Below are positions 53,309-62,573 of a stretch of DNA of 64,000 nt, piece after piece. The translations under genes and the position numbers were made by a program. How positions within the stretch are numbered: the first letter of the stretch is position 1; the number at the start of each line of letters is the position of its first letter. Under the pieces are notes generated by a model. That model was not told the DNA's origin and ran no database searches. It saw only the letters and a list, made by a program, of their open reading frames with translations. Source of the stretch: Corynebacterium ammoniagenes DSM 20306 (GTDB taxonomy: Bacteria > Actinomycetota > Actinomycetes > Mycobacteriales > Mycobacteriaceae); NCBI RefSeq assembly GCF_001941425.1, contig NZ_CP009244.1, positions 1,860,001 through 1,924,000 on the forward strand, written 5' to 3'.

Positions 53309-53749
53309 ATGAGCTGGCTTGCCGCTGTAACAGTGCTTATTACGGGATTTTTCGGATCTGCGGAATTTGCCTCCACCGCTTTTGTCCACCCCATCATTCG
53401 CAAGCTCGACCCCGACACCCAATTGCTATTTGAAAAGGGACTGCTCACCACCTTCGGGAAAGTCATGCCCTTTGGCATGACGCTGGGCGTTATCCTCACC
53501 ATCGCCTTGGCAGTAGACCACACCAACTACTTCACCATTTCTGCGGCAATCGCCTTAGTAGTTGCGCTGATCGTGACCATTTTCGGCAACGTTCCCATCA
53601 ACAAAGCAACAGGCGACATCACCGAAACCTCCGCGTCCAAGAAATTTCTTGCCATGCGCCGCACGTGGGACCGGTACCAACTTATTCGCGGCAGCCTCCA
53701 AGTTTTAGGTTTTGTCCTCATAGTTATCGGCGTGACGTTGTCGGTCTGA
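53309..53749 (+). CDS. DUF1772 (anthrone oxygenase-like) membrane protein
   Basis: The 146-residue protein has four predicted helices and the DUF1772 pattern: GSAEFASTAFVHPIIRKLDP near the start, then FGNVPINKATGDITETS and MRRTWDRYQLIRGSLQVLGFVL. Function is unknown. It is divergent from MerR and follows AAAGGGG, so it is probably the regulated gene. Confidence 0.8.
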   Translation: MSWLAAVTVLITGFFGSAEFASTAFVHPIIRKLDPDTQLLFEKGLLTTFGKVMPFGMTLGVILTIALAVDHTNYFTISAAIALVVALIVTIFGNVPINKATGDITETSASKKFLAMRRTWDRYQLIRGSLQVLGFVLIVIGVTLSV

Positions 53750-53969
53750 CTGAATAATTCGGATGCGCCGCAGGCTAACGCTATAATTGATGACTCTGTT
53801 GATTAACGCGTGAACCGATGCGTTCCGCGATAGCCTACGAACAATACTGGGATCAACAGGCTCAACAAGGCTTCTACATCAAGATATTTCTCCCCCGGCG
53901 GATCTGAGATTTTCTTAGACTTCGCACTGGGATTACTCAATGGTTCAAGTTCTGTAAGGGAGGACAATA
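53750..53969. other. Upstream region of the SMR pair
   Basis: It carries an AACGC/GCGTT hairpin (53803-53822), an AGCCT/AGGCT repeat (53831-53861) and a 29-codon frame starting MRSAIAYEQYWDQQ at 53818. The sequence is not one I recognise as a guanidine riboswitch. AGGGAGG at 53956-53963 serves the TTG start. Confidence 0.4.
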
Positions 53970-54335
53970 TTGCCCAATCAAGCAAAGCAATGGGTATATC
54001 TCGCCGGTGCGATTTTATGTGAGGTTAGTGGCTCACTATCGCTGAAGGCGTCGTTGAATAACTCATTATTTTATATCCCCGTAGTTATCGGTTTTCTCGC
54101 AGCTTTTACCTTTTTGGCTGCGGTCTTGCGCGCGGGGATGCCCTTAGGTGTTGCCTATGGAATATGGGGTGCCAGTGGCGTCGCACTCACCGCAGTTATG
54201 TCCAACGTACTTTTTAATGAGCCGCTAAACGGGATCATGCTCCTGGGCATCATGATCATTATCGCCGGCGTGCTCTGCGTCGAACTAGGTTCACAAGCTG
54301 CGAAAGCGAAACTGGAAGAAAAGGTGGTTGCGTGA
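53970..54335 (+). CDS. Small multidrug resistance (SMR) protein, subunit 1
   Basis: It is 121 residues from a TTG start at 53970 after AGGGAGG. It has four helices, the catalytic Glu in LAGAILCEVSGSLSLKAS, and RAGMPLGVAYGIWGASGVALTAVMSNVLFNEPL. SMR proteins exchange cations such as quaternary ammonium compounds or guanidinium for protons. Its stop overlaps the GTG start of a second SMR gene (GTGA), a two-component heterodimer arrangement as in EbrAB or YkkCD. Confidence 0.88.
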   Translation: MPNQAKQWVYLAGAILCEVSGSLSLKASLNNSLFYIPVVIGFLAAFTFLAAVLRAGMPLGVAYGIWGASGVALTAVMSNVLFNEPLNGIMLLGIMIIIAGVLCVELGSQAAKAKLEEKVVA

Positions 54336-54649
54336 GCTGGTTATATCTCACCGGAGCCATCCTATTTGAAACCTTCGGTACTGTCTCTTTGCGCCTGACC
54401 ATAAATAAAAAGGTCTGGTACATCGGAGTGGCTATCGGCTATCTTGTGGCATTTACCATGCTCAGCTTAACGCTGAGCTCCGGAATGGGCCTTGGGGTGG
54501 CGTATGGCATCTGGGCGGCCGCGGGAGTGGCACTCGCTGCTATTATCAGCCGCTTCCTTTTCAAAGAACCCCTGACACTTTTTATGTGCTTCGGCATCAT
54601 GCTGATTATCGCTGGTGTTTTATGCGTTGAAATTGGTGCTTCCCAGTAG
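54332..54649 (+). CDS. Small multidrug resistance (SMR) protein, subunit 2
   Basis: It is 105 residues from GTG 54332. The conserved Glu is in LTGAILFETFGTVSLRL, and the rest repeats the SMR pattern (LGVAYGIWAAAGVALAAIISRFLFKEPL). It lacks the C-terminal charged tail of subunit 1. The coupled pair probably forms a heterodimeric exporter. A candidate terminator follows at 54761. Confidence 0.88.
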   Translation: MSWLYLTGAILFETFGTVSLRLTINKKVWYIGVAIGYLVAFTMLSLTLSSGMGLGVAYGIWAAAGVALAAIISRFLFKEPLTLFMCFGIMLIIAGVLCVEIGASQ

Positions 54650-54721
54650 CCCTCGGGATAGCACGCAATTGCGCCCCAGCCAGTTCGCCATAAGCCTATG
54701 ACTCCATTACAGTAAGTCTGC

Positions 54722-54747
54722 GTATCTGCCTGCAGTATCTGCCTGCA
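54722..54747. repeat. Perfect tandem duplication of 13 bp
   Basis: GTATCTGCCTGCA occurs twice in direct tandem in the gap after the SMR pair. Confidence 0.85.
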
Positions 54748-54760
54748 CAAAGGCAGCATG

Positions 54761-54797
54761 AGCGGCAAGAAGCTACTCCCTTATTTTCTTAGCCGCT
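54761..54797 (+). terminator. Weak terminator after the SMR pair
   Basis: The stem AGCGGC/GCCGCT has extra AAG/CTT pairing inside. It lacks a T-run, so confidence is low. Confidence 0.4.
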
Positions 54798-54917
54798 TCA
54801 CGTGTCTGCACAATCGCGCAGTCACGCAGCCGCCGGCGCGGCACATAGCGCCTACTTATTTGAGTTCGTATCCATTTCTGCAGGAATTCTGCGTTACTTT
54901 TGGAGTGTTCTACTTTC

Positions 54918-56435
54918 ATGACCACTGTCACTTCCCCTACACATGACAAAGATCGGTACCGGCCTGAGCCCTCGGTGCTCACAGCGTTAAAGACCCCGAA
55001 AATTCTGATTCGGGAAATTCTCGCTGGCCTGGTGGTGGCGCTCGCTTTGATTCCGGAAGCGATTTCTTTTTCCATCATCGCCGGTGTGGATCCAAAGGTA
55101 GGCCTGTTTTCTTCTTTCATCATGGCGATGACCATCGCTGTGGTTGGCGGCCGCCCTGCCATGATTTCTGCCGCAACCGGTGCCGTCGCACTCGTGGTGG
55201 CACCAGTAGTCCGTGAATATGGCCTAGACTACCTCATTGCCACCGTCTTGTTGGCCGGCCTGCTGCAGATCGTCTTGGCGGTGTTGGGCGTCGCTAAGCT
55301 CATGCGCTTTATCCCGCGCAGCGTCATGGTGGGCTTTGTGAACTCGCTGGCCATTTTAATTTTTATGGCTCAATTGCCTGAGCTTTTCGATGTCCCGTTC
55401 GCCGTTTACCCACTCTTTGTTCTCGGCCTGCTCATCCTGATTTTCTTCCCGAAGCTGACCAAGGCCGTACCCGCCCCGCTGGTATCGATCGTGGTGATTA
55501 CTGCTATTGCGGCAGTCTTTGCCATTAATGCCCCGACGGTTGGCGATAAGGGAGAATTGCCGCGCAGCCTGCCCACGCTATTTATCCCGGATGTGCCGTG
55601 GAATATGGATACGCTGTCCATCATCGCGCCCTATGCCCTGGCGATGGCGCTGGTAGGACTCATGGAATCGTTGATGACCGCAAAGCTTGTCGATGAAGTC
55701 ACCGACACCCACTCCAATAAGACGAGGGAGAGCTGGGGCCAGGGAATCGCCAATATTGCCTCTGGGCTATTCGGTGGCATGGGTGGCTGCGCGATGATTG
55801 GTCAGACCATGATTAACGTCAAGGTCTCGGGTGCGCGCACGCGCATTTCCACCTTCTTGGCGGGTACATTCTTGCTCATCCTCATCGTGGTCTTAGGCGA
55901 TCTAGTAGCCATTATTCCGATGGCAGCCTTGGTAGCCATCATGGTCATGGTCTCCGTCGGCACCTTTGATTGGCACTCTATTAAGCCATCCACGCTCAAG
56001 CGCATGCCGAAGAGCGAGACCGCCATCATGCTCATTACCGTCGCTGTGGTCGTAGCAACGTCCAACCTGGCTATCGGTGTTGTCGTGGGTGTCTTTGCTG
56101 CCAGCGTGATGTTTGTGCGCCGAGTAGCGCACCTTATTGATGTACGCCGCGAGGTAAAGGACCAAGACGGCGAGAAGGTTGCCTACTACACCGTCGAAGG
56201 CCAACTGCTTTTTGCCTCCAGCAATGACCTGACCACACTTTTTGAATACACCGCCGACCCGGATCGCATCATTATTGATCTCAGCAAATCCCATATTTGG
56301 GATGCCTCGACGGTGGCTGCGCTGGATACGATTCAGACCAAATACCGCGAGCACGACAAGCGCGTGGAGTTTGTGGGCATGAATGAATTCACCACGGCTT
56401 TCCACTCACGGCTGACCGGCGAGCTGGGAAGCTAG
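54918..56435 (+). CDS. SulP-family anion transporter with STAS domain
   Basis: The 505-residue protein has twelve-helix SulP features ([61 protein letters not shown]) and a cytoplasmic C-terminal STAS domain (about 410-505). Substrate may be sulfate, bicarbonate or another anion. The start is ATG 54918 ([14 protein letters not shown]); 54900 (TTG) is an alternative. It is convergent with the fosmidomycin-resistance-type MFS gene, one base apart. Confidence 0.88.
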   Translation: MTTVTSPTHDKDRYRPEPSVLTALKTPKILIREILAGLVVALALIPEAISFSIIAGVDPKVGLFSSFIMAMTIAVVGGRPAMISAATGAVALVVAPVVREYGLDYLIATVLLAGLLQIVLAVLGVAKLMRFIPRSVMVGFVNSLAILIFMAQLPELFDVPFAVYPLFVLGLLILIFFPKLTKAVPAPLVSIVVITAIAAVFAINAPTVGDKGELPRSLPTLFIPDVPWNMDTLSIIAPYALAMALVGLMESLMTAKLVDEVTDTHSNKTRESWGQGIANIASGLFGGMGGCAMIGQTMINVKVSGARTRISTFLAGTFLLILIVVLGDLVAIIPMAALVAIMVMVSVGTFDWHSIKPSTLKRMPKSETAIMLITVAVVVATSNLAIGVVVGVFAASVMFVRRVAHLIDVRREVKDQDGEKVAYYTVEGQLLFASSNDLTTLFEYTADPDRIIIDLSKSHIWDASTVAALDTIQTKYREHDKRVEFVGMNEFTTAFHSRLTGELGS

Positions 56436-57704
56436 CTATTTACTGCTGGCAGCGACCGTGGTGGTCTTGCGGATGGTGGGGTCTTTGAGGCCCAACAGAG
56501 CGATGCAGGCTACCGCGGGCAAGGCAATCAGTGGCAGTAGTGCATATTCCAAGCCAACCCGATCTGCTAATGCACCAATTAGTGGCGTTGCAATACCGCC
56601 CACGGAGACTGCCAGGCCCAACGTCACACCACTAGCAGTGCTCATATGCTGCGGCAAATAGTCTTGGCCGAGGGTTACTTGCAAGGAAAAAGGCACATAG
56701 AGCGTGAGCGCCACGAGGATAATAAATACCCACGCAATAGGACCAGGGATAAGAAACATGCCGGCCAACAAAGGAATCGACAGCAAGTACGACCACCGCA
56801 AAATTGCGGTACGCTGCCAGCGCCGCGCCAAATATCCGCCCACGGCCGTGCCAAATGCGCCCATGATGTAGAAGATAAACAACGAGGCATTGGCCAGATC
56901 TTCTTGTACCCCGCGGTATTCGTGCATAAACAGCACGATGAAGGTTCCGATGCCGACAAAGACAATCGAACGGCAAATAATCGCAATCGACATGCGTCCA
57001 AAAGACACCCAATCATCGCGACGGTCTTCGTTGACACCGCCCTTTTTCACCGGCGCGGCAGCGCCGTATTTGTTAAGGACTAGCACTGCCGCAGTACCGG
57101 TGAGCGCGGGAATAATGAGCAGCGGTGTCGCTTGCAGGCCAAAGATGCCAACGGTAATCGCTACAACCAGTGGTCCGAGCGCAAAGCCAAAGTTTCCGCC
57201 CAACGAGTACCACGACATCAGCACGTGGTCGCCGCCGCTAACTTCGCGCGCTCGACTGGCACTGGCCGGGTGGAAGGCTGCCACACCAATACCGGCCGCG
57301 GAAGCAAGTGCTGCCACCACCCAGTAGGAATCCACCAGCCCAATTACTGCGATGCCGACACCTGAAAGCAGGACGCTAACGGGAATGAGCCAGCGCATCC
57401 GCCACCTGTCCCCCATGATACCCAGCACCGGCTGGATAATGGAGGACACTAAGGAGAAGGTCAGCATGATACCCGCTGCGCCGGAGTAGCTATACCCGCC
57501 CTGCAGCACCAGAAATGGCATCAGCGCCGCAATGGCGCCTTGTGTGAAATCCACGGTGGTGTGCCCGTAGGCAATAAGCAGCGTTCCTCGCCGGGCCGTT
57601 TTTTCTTCCGGCGACCGAGGGCTTGCTCCCCTGCCACGGCGGGATTGAGAGCTACTTGTTTGTTGCACCTGCTTCGACACTTCCACACTCATGGCTTCTA
57701 TCAT
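56436..57704 (-). CDS. Fosmidomycin-resistance-type MFS transporter
   Basis: The 422-residue protein has a Ser/Arg-rich N-terminal tail, then twelve helices with AYGHTTVDFTQGAIAALMPFLVLQ and ALPAVACIALLGLKDP. This is the Fsr group pattern. It lies only 24 bp after arsC in the same direction, so it belongs to the arsenic operon transcript. A role in exporting an arsenical or another toxic anion is an inference from context. Confidence 0.82.
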   Translation of the reverse strand: MIEAMSVEVSKQVQQTSSSQSRRGRGASPRSPEEKTARRGTLLIAYGHTTVDFTQGAIAALMPFLVLQGGYSYSGAAGIMLTFSLVSSIIQPVLGIMGDRWRMRWLIPVSVLLSGVGIAVIGLVDSYWVVAALASAAGIGVAAFHPASASRAREVSGGDHVLMSWYSLGGNFGFALGPLVVAITVGIFGLQATPLLIIPALTGTAAVLVLNKYGAAAPVKKGGVNEDRRDDWVSFGRMSIAIICRSIVFVGIGTFIVLFMHEYRGVQEDLANASLFIFYIMGAFGTAVGGYLARRWQRTAILRWSYLLSIPLLAGMFLIPGPIAWVFIILVALTLYVPFSLQVTLGQDYLPQHMSTASGVTLGLAVSVGGIATPLIGALADRVGLEYALLPLIALPAVACIALLGLKDPTIRKTTTVAASSK

Positions 57705-57728
57705 GCTCTACTGCGCCGGTGATCGCAC

Positions 57729-58145
57729 CTAAATACCCAGCTCGTTGAGCAATGCCCGCACCCGGATATTGATGTCCTCTCGAATAAGTCGCATGCGTTC
57801 CATTCCTTCAATGCCCCGGACAGAAGGCTCATCGGTGCTCCACCGCTCAAGGGTGCCGCGGGCATCGGCAGGTAACTCGAGCTGTGCCGCATCACCAATA
57901 ATAATGGTGCGGTCCACTCCAGTCAGCAGCTGCGGGTCTACACTTGTCGGCTTCCCATCGGACATATCCGCGCCGACTTCTGCGATAGAAGCCACCGATT
58001 GTGGGTTAAGTTTCGTCCCGGGATTAGTGCCCGCAGAATAGATCTCGACCCTATCTCCTCCTTGCTGTTTCGCGAGCGCGGCCGCCATCTGGGACTTGCC
58101 ACCGTTGCCTACGCACACGAATAAAACCTTTGGGATGGTACTCAT
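57729..58145 (-). CDS. arsC: Mycothiol-type arsenate reductase
   Basis: The 138-residue low-molecular-weight-phosphatase fold has the P-loop [15 protein letters not shown] (C-x5-K pattern), as in corynebacterial ArsC1/ArsC2. These reduce arsenate via a mycothiol adduct resolved by mycoredoxin. It ends ALLNELGI. The ATG at 58145 overlaps the stop of acr3 by 4 bp. The longer frame from 58217 lies inside acr3 and is rejected. Confidence 0.92.
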   Translation of the reverse strand: MSTIPKVLFVCVGNGGKSQMAAALAKQQGGDRVEIYSAGTNPGTKLNPQSVASIAEVGADMSDGKPTSVDPQLLTGVDRTIIIGDAAQLELPADARGTLERWSTDEPSVRGIEGMERMRLIREDINIRVRALLNELGI

Positions 58146-59266
58146 GATGACACTTTCTCCTTGTGAGATGTGGTGGGCACCGTGGGATCTGCGGGAAAGA
58201 GCTTCGGGCCTAACCACAGCATGACGTAGACAAGACCAACCAGCACTGGAACCTCGATGAGTGGACCAATCGTGCCGGCTAATGCTTGGCCGGAGGTCAC
58301 CCCGAAGGTGGCGATGGAAACCGCGATAGCGAGCTCGAAATTATTACCTGCGGCGGTGAAAGATACTGACGCCGACTGGGCATAATTCATGCCCGTTGCG
58401 CGAGTGGTGAACAAAGAAATAAAGAACATCCCGATGAAGTAAATAAACAACGGCACGGCCAATCGAACCACGGCTAAGGGCTGCTGCACGATCTGATTTC
58501 CTTGCAGGGCGAAAAGCAGGACGATGGTGTACAGCAGGCCAATCAAGGAAAGCGGGGAGATTGTTGGTAGGAATTTATTTTCATACCACTGTTGCCCCTT
58601 TGCCTTTTCGCCAATGATGCGTGAAAGCAATCCCGCGAGCAAAGGAATGCCTAAAAATACCAACACGGAACTCACGATTGTCCAGAACGAGAATTCTGCT
58701 GAGGTGGTTTCCAAGCCCAGCCAGGATGGAAGTAGCTGCAGATAAAACCAGCCGAGCACGCCAAACATCAGCACTTGGAAGACCGAGTTAATAGCTACCA
58801 GCACCGCGGTGGCCTCACGGTCAGCGCAGGATAGATCGGACCAGACTAAGACCATCGCGATACAGCGCGCTAAGCCTACGATGATGAGTCCCGTGCGAAG
58901 CTCCGGCTGGTCTGGAAGGAAGATCCACGCGAGCGCAAACATGACTGCTGGCCCCACAATCCAATTCAGCAACAGCGACACCGTCATCAGACGCTTGTCA
59001 GCTGCAATCTCCCGGGTCTTGTCATATCGAACTTTTGCCAGTGGCGGGTACATCATCACTAGCAGCCCCACCGCAATCGGAATGGAAATTCCGCCGATTT
59101 CCATCGACCCAAGGAACTCTCCCAACCCAGGGATCGAGCGGCCAAATGCTAAACCGCAAGCCATGGCAAGAAGAATCCACACGCCCAAAAATCTGTCGAG
59201 AAACGACATCCGCCCGGGTTGTGAGGTGTCTGCTTTCACGGCAGTAAGTTGCTGGGACTCAGTCAT
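58142..59266 (-). CDS. ACR3-family arsenite efflux transporter
   Basis: The 374-residue protein has ten membrane helices and ACR3 motifs: [39 protein letters not shown] (with the conserved Cys of the transport site in GLARCIAMV) and [19 protein letters not shown]. It exports arsenite produced by ArsC. It is divergent from arsR with two palindromic sites between them and overlaps arsC by 4 bp. Confidence 0.93.
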   Translation of the reverse strand: MTESQQLTAVKADTSQPGRMSFLDRFLGVWILLAMACGLAFGRSIPGLGEFLGSMEIGGISIPIAVGLLVMMYPPLAKVRYDKTREIAADKRLMTVSLLLNWIVGPAVMFALAWIFLPDQPELRTGLIIVGLARCIAMVLVWSDLSCADREATAVLVAINSVFQVLMFGVLGWFYLQLLPSWLGLETTSAEFSFWTIVSSVLVFLGIPLLAGLLSRIIGEKAKGQQWYENKFLPTISPLSLIGLLYTIVLLFALQGNQIVQQPLAVVRLAVPLFIYFIGMFFISLFTTRATGMNYAQSASVSFTAAGNNFELAIAVSIATFGVTSGQALAGTIGPLIEVPVLVGLVYVMLWLGPKLFPADPTVPTTSHKEKVSS

Positions 59267-59295
59267 TAATCAGGCACACTTTCTTATATCGACAC

Positions 59296-59310
59296 CTATC
59301 AATATGATAG
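59296..59310. promoter_or_regulatory. ArsR operator candidate 1
   Basis: CTATCAATATGATAG is a perfect 6+3+6 palindrome 30 bp upstream of acr3. Confidence 0.6.
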
Positions 59311-59322
59311 AGTACGTTTCGC

Positions 59323-59338
59323 ATTGATGGCCGTCAAT
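59323..59338. promoter_or_regulatory. ArsR operator candidate 2
   Basis: ATTGATGGCCGTCAAT is a 5+6+5 inverted repeat ATTGA/TCAAT, 13 bp upstream of arsR. Confidence 0.6.
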
Positions 59339-59351
59339 ATATGCTGAAGCC

Positions 59352-59699
59352 ATGACTGTTCCACAGATGCTGCCGCTTACCAACCTGTCCGAGTGCTGCT
59401 CATTAGGTTCCGGTCCGCTCTCCCCGGATGAGTCGATACGCTATGCCTCGCTATTTAAAGTCCTCGCTGAACCAGCCCGATTGCAGATCCTTTCGCAATT
59501 AGCGACCAAAGGCTGCGGCCCAGCGACCGTAAACGACATCACCGAAAGCGTCGGGCTTAGTCAACCTACGGTGTCGCATCACCTGCGCAAACTTACTGAG
59601 GCAGGACTTCTCGAGCGCTCACAACAAGGCCGAACGGTCATCCATTCCATCCGTCCGGAGCTCTTCGCAGAGCTGCGAACGGTGTTGCAAATGGACTAA
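59352..59699 (+). CDS. arsR: ArsR/SmtB-family arsenic-responsive repressor
   Basis: The 115-residue winged-helix protein has Cys15-Cys16 near the N-terminus and Cys55 at the end of helix 3 (TKGCGPATV). This exact triad binds As(III) in the studied Corynebacterium glutamicum ArsR. DNA recognition is VNDITESVGLSQPTVSHHLRKLTEAGLLE. It is divergent from acr3-arsC-MFS and probably represses both directions. Confidence 0.93.
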   Translation: MTVPQMLPLTNLSECCSLGSGPLSPDESIRYASLFKVLAEPARLQILSQLATKGCGPATVNDITESVGLSQPTVSHHLRKLTEAGLLERSQQGRTVIHSIRPELFAELRTVLQMD

Positions 59700-59749
59700 T
59701 TTTTCACGAATCTGCGCTAACCTGCCCCTAGCTGGTTAGGATGGACCGC

Positions 59750-60295
59750 ATGGTCAAGCCCACCAATACTGCCGCCATTGCGCAGGCCACCGGACGCGCA
59801 TGGGATAAATGGTTTTCCCAGTTAGAAGACACCGGTGCACGAACGATGAACCATACCGAAATTGCGCAGAAGGCATTGAATCTCATGCCAGATGCCACGG
59901 ATAACAAAGAGTGGTGGGCGCAGGGAGTGGCGGTGGCTTTCGAGCAGCAGGCTGGGTTGCGGCAGCCCGGTCAATCCAGCGACGGCGATTTTAAGTTCTC
60001 TGTCTCTAAGACTTTCGCAGGCGACAAAGACACTGCCCTGCAGGCGTGGCTTGATGAAATCGGTGACCGCAGGGAGTTCAACGGCGTAGAAATCGAAGGT
60101 TCGGCTTCTACTTCTTCGACTAACAAGTGGCGCTACTGGCGCATCAAGCTTGTCGATGGCACCCGGGTCAGCGTAACCATCGGCGATAAACCGCAGGGTA
60201 AATCTTCCCTCGCTGTGGAACATTCCAAGCTCGATTCCGCTGAGGCTATCGAGTATTGGCGACCCTTGTGGAAAGAACTGTTAGCCCGGCTTTAG
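59750..60295 (+). CDS. DUF4287 domain protein
   Basis: It is about 181 residues. The N-terminal DUF4287 part (AQATGRAWDKWFSQLEDTGARTMNHTEIAQKAL, then EWWAQGVAVAFEQQAGLRQPGQ) is followed by a C-terminal half rich in Lys and beta strands with a YWRIKLVDGTRVSVTIG pattern, resembling an SRPBCC-like add-on. Function is unknown. The start is ATG 59750; 59741 is an alternative. The next gene starts 27 bp downstream. Confidence 0.75.
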   Translation: MVKPTNTAAIAQATGRAWDKWFSQLEDTGARTMNHTEIAQKALNLMPDATDNKEWWAQGVAVAFEQQAGLRQPGQSSDGDFKFSVSKTFAGDKDTALQAWLDEIGDRREFNGVEIEGSASTSSTNKWRYWRIKLVDGTRVSVTIGDKPQGKSSLAVEHSKLDSAEAIEYWRPLWKELLARL

Positions 60296-60322
60296 AAAAT
60301 CACTCCGCCGAAAGAGTATAGC

Positions 60323-61081
60323 GTGCCCCAACCTGTCTTCGACTCGCACCTGCACATCATTGACCCGCATTTTCCGCTGGTAGAAAATAATGGCTATGTC
60401 CCGGATCCTTTTGCGGTGTCCGACTATCAGCACCGGGTTAAAGGACTTCATATCTTCGGCGGCGCAGTCGTTGCGGGCTCTTTTCAGGGATTCCATCAGG
60501 AATATCTCATGAGCGCTTTAAAGCAATTAGGCCCCGGATTCGTGGGCGTGGCACAGATTCCGAATGACACCACTGACCAGCGCATTGTGCAGCTTCACGA
60601 TGCCGGCGTACGCGCCCTTCGTTTCAACATCGCCCGGGGCGGCGCAGCTGCACTTGCCGATTTAGAAACCTTAGCCCGGCGCGTCTACGACCTTGTCGGT
60701 TGGCATGCGGAGCTCTACATCGACGCGCGCACTATTGATGACGATCTCATCTATCGCATAGCCCGTCTTCCCGCAGCAAGCATCGATCATCTCGGTATGC
60801 ACGAAGACGGTCTCAACACTCTCCTACGCCTGGTTGAAAAGGGGGTCAAAGTGAAAGCCACGGGCTTTGGTCGAGTCGACCTCGACCCGGCCCGCACCAT
60901 GCGCGCCATCCTAGATGTCGACCCCACCGCACTAATGGTCGGCACCGATCTGCCTTCAACGCGCGCCCGCCGGCCCTTCCAGAATGAAGATTTCGACCTC
61001 ATCGCCGAAACCGTCAGGCCTGAAGAGCTACCAGCCGTGTTCTGGGATAACGCAGCCGACTTCTATCTGAGACAACGCTGA
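60323..61081 (+). CDS. Amidohydrolase-family metal-dependent hydrolase
   Basis: It is 252 residues from GTG 60323. The metal-site motif DSHLHIIDP (HxH) is at 7-15. A TIM barrel follows with LRFNIARGG, IDARTIDD, DHLGMHEDGL (another metal His) and MVGTDLPSTRARRPF (acid residue). It resembles the group of 2-pyrone-4,6-dicarboxylate lactonase-like hydrolases. Substrate is unknown. Confidence 0.82.
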   Translation: MPQPVFDSHLHIIDPHFPLVENNGYVPDPFAVSDYQHRVKGLHIFGGAVVAGSFQGFHQEYLMSALKQLGPGFVGVAQIPNDTTDQRIVQLHDAGVRALRFNIARGGAAALADLETLARRVYDLVGWHAELYIDARTIDDDLIYRIARLPAASIDHLGMHEDGLNTLLRLVEKGVKVKATGFGRVDLDPARTMRAILDVDPTALMVGTDLPSTRARRPFQNEDFDLIAETVRPEELPAVFWDNAADFYLRQR

Positions 61082-61179
61082 AACTAACTACGCCTCTCGC
61101 CACATCATCACTCGAGCATTACTTCCCTGCTGCGGATGATGAAAGAAGCGAGTAGCGCGAAGGTTTAGCTACCCGAGGT

Positions 61180-61725
61180 TTACTCCGCGGGGTAAGTTAC
61201 TTGCCCGTCGTCATCGACAGTGGGCGTTGCACCCCATTGCCCTAGCTCGTATTTCTTGGGCTTTTGACCGGCAATAAGATGCTCAACGCTCCAGCCCTGC
61301 GCAGTGAGGGTATTCGAGATCAAAAGGCGGTGACACCGCCACGGCATTGGTTCGCCGCACATGATCGCAACGCGATGAGAAGTTGCAAGTTCTTTTAGCT
61401 CAGCGATGCCTTCGTGGTATTCCTCAGTCAAGGTGTAGTCGGCATAATTTTTGAAGCTGTCGTTATTCCAGCCAGCATTAATCTCCGGTGGCACGTCTTG
61501 CTTACGCCTGCGGCCACCGAGCTTGGGGAATAGTTGATAGCCAATGCCGTTATCTGGCAACCACTTTTTCATCTCATCGGAACCAAACTGGGGATTGCGG
61601 CGGGATCCGGGATGAGCGCGGACATCGACAAGCATGTCGATATCGTGATCATCCAAGGGCTCCAAAAACACTGGAATGGGACAAGTCCAGTGGCCAATGG
61701 TCCAGATCTGGGGTTTCTGGCTCAT
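61180..61725 (-). CDS. DUF488 family protein
   Basis: The 181-residue protein has the DUF488 features TIGHWTCP, VDVRAHPGSRRNPQF, YQLFPKLGGRRRK and VAIMCGEPMPWRCHRLLIS (with two Cys in MCGEPMPWRCH). The function of the family is unknown. The start at 61725 overlaps the stop of the small DUF2945 gene by 4 bp, so the two are coupled. Confidence 0.85.
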   Translation of the reverse strand: MSQKPQIWTIGHWTCPIPVFLEPLDDHDIDMLVDVRAHPGSRRNPQFGSDEMKKWLPDNGIGYQLFPKLGGRRRKQDVPPEINAGWNNDSFKNYADYTLTEEYHEGIAELKELATSHRVAIMCGEPMPWRCHRLLISNTLTAQGWSVEHLIAGQKPKKYELGQWGATPTVDDDGQVTYPAE

Positions 61726-61949
61726 TTCCCGGAGCCTTTAGAAATCTTGGTCAGCGCGTCGCCCTTGTGCATGGCTACATGATCGGTTTTATCGCTCTTG
61801 ATTTCATACTGTGGATCTTCCGGGCTGCACCGGCGCATATGGCCTTTGTATTCGGTATCAGAGGTGTGCTTTTTAACGATGGTTCCGGAGACTTCACCGG
61901 CTTCAGAATTCCAGCGAACATGGTCTCCCACAGAAAATGTTTTACTCAT
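61722..61949 (-). CDS. DUF2945 (hypervirulence-associated/TUDOR-like) protein
   Basis: The 75-residue basic protein MSKTFSVGDHVRWNSEAGEVSG has the DUF2945 SH3-like fold (W-N-S-E-A-G-E, then HTSDTEYKGHMRR and YEIKSDKTDHVAMHKGDAL). Members often accompany stress or DNA-binding proteins. It sits 28 bp downstream of the hemerythrin gene and is coupled to DUF488. Confidence 0.85.
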   Translation of the reverse strand: MSKTFSVGDHVRWNSEAGEVSGTIVKKHTSDTEYKGHMRRCSPEDPQYEIKSDKTDHVAMHKGDALTKISKGSGK

Positions 61950-61977
61950 GGCTTTACTCCTTAAACCTGGTTATTTT

Positions 61978-62484
61978 CTACCGTAGCGCTTCACAGACCC
62001 AGCCCGCGGGCATTTCACCGCCCTCAAGAAGATCGCGAACCTTCTCTTGCTCAGATTCGCTCAGATCCGCATCCATGTGTGGATAGATGACCGGTTCTTC
62101 TTTCATATTGTGTCGATCCAGCAAGGTAAGAATCTCCGTGCAAGCTTGCTCCACCCCGCTGTGGTCACTGGAAGGACTGCGCAGTGTTTCCTCCAGAGCA
62201 TCCATGCGTTGCCACAACTCACCGTGCTCTTTACGCATGACCATCATTGGCATCATCAACGCACCTTTGGGCAGGTGTGGAAATACGATTTCTTCTTCCA
62301 AATAGATGTGACGACGCAGAGCCTGGAGCGCAGTAACTAAAGGTTGGGCACGCTGTACCGGATCATCTGTGCTTTTATCGGCGAGGTACTGCTCAATTCC
62401 GGCATCAATATCGTGATGTTCCGCGGTAAAAGCCTGGGCTAGCGAGCCCTCAGCCGCAGAATCGGTGTGTAAGTCAGCGCTCAT
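61978..62484 (-). CDS. Hemerythrin HHE-domain protein
   Basis: The 168-residue four-helix bundle has the iron-ligand pattern: EHHDIDAGIEQYL (two His), RRHIYLEEEIVFPHL (His, Glu, His), RKEHGELWQR and LDRHNMKEEPVIYPHM (His, Glu, His). Such proteins bind a di-iron centre and are linked to oxygen, nitric oxide or iron-sulfur repair stress. It precedes DUF2945-DUF488 on the same strand. Confidence 0.88.
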   Translation of the reverse strand: MSADLHTDSAAEGSLAQAFTAEHHDIDAGIEQYLADKSTDDPVQRAQPLVTALQALRRHIYLEEEIVFPHLPKGALMMPMMVMRKEHGELWQRMDALEETLRSPSSDHSGVEQACTEILTLLDRHNMKEEPVIYPHMDADLSESEQEKVRDLLEGGEMPAGWVCEALR

Positions 62485-62573
62485 GTCAGCTCCTCGTAGG
62501 TGCGCCGCTGCGCGATCCGAGTCTTAGCTGCAGCAGCAGAAGTGGAATAGATCCCCATCCTAACACCGAGCGA

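Noticed and set aside
53803..53969. Guanidine riboswitch before the SMR pair
   Set aside because: I could not find the conserved core of guanidine-I, -II or -III motifs; only generic hairpins.
53803..53985. 60-codon minus-strand frame before the SMR pair
   Set aside because: No start signal and overlaps the SMR leader.
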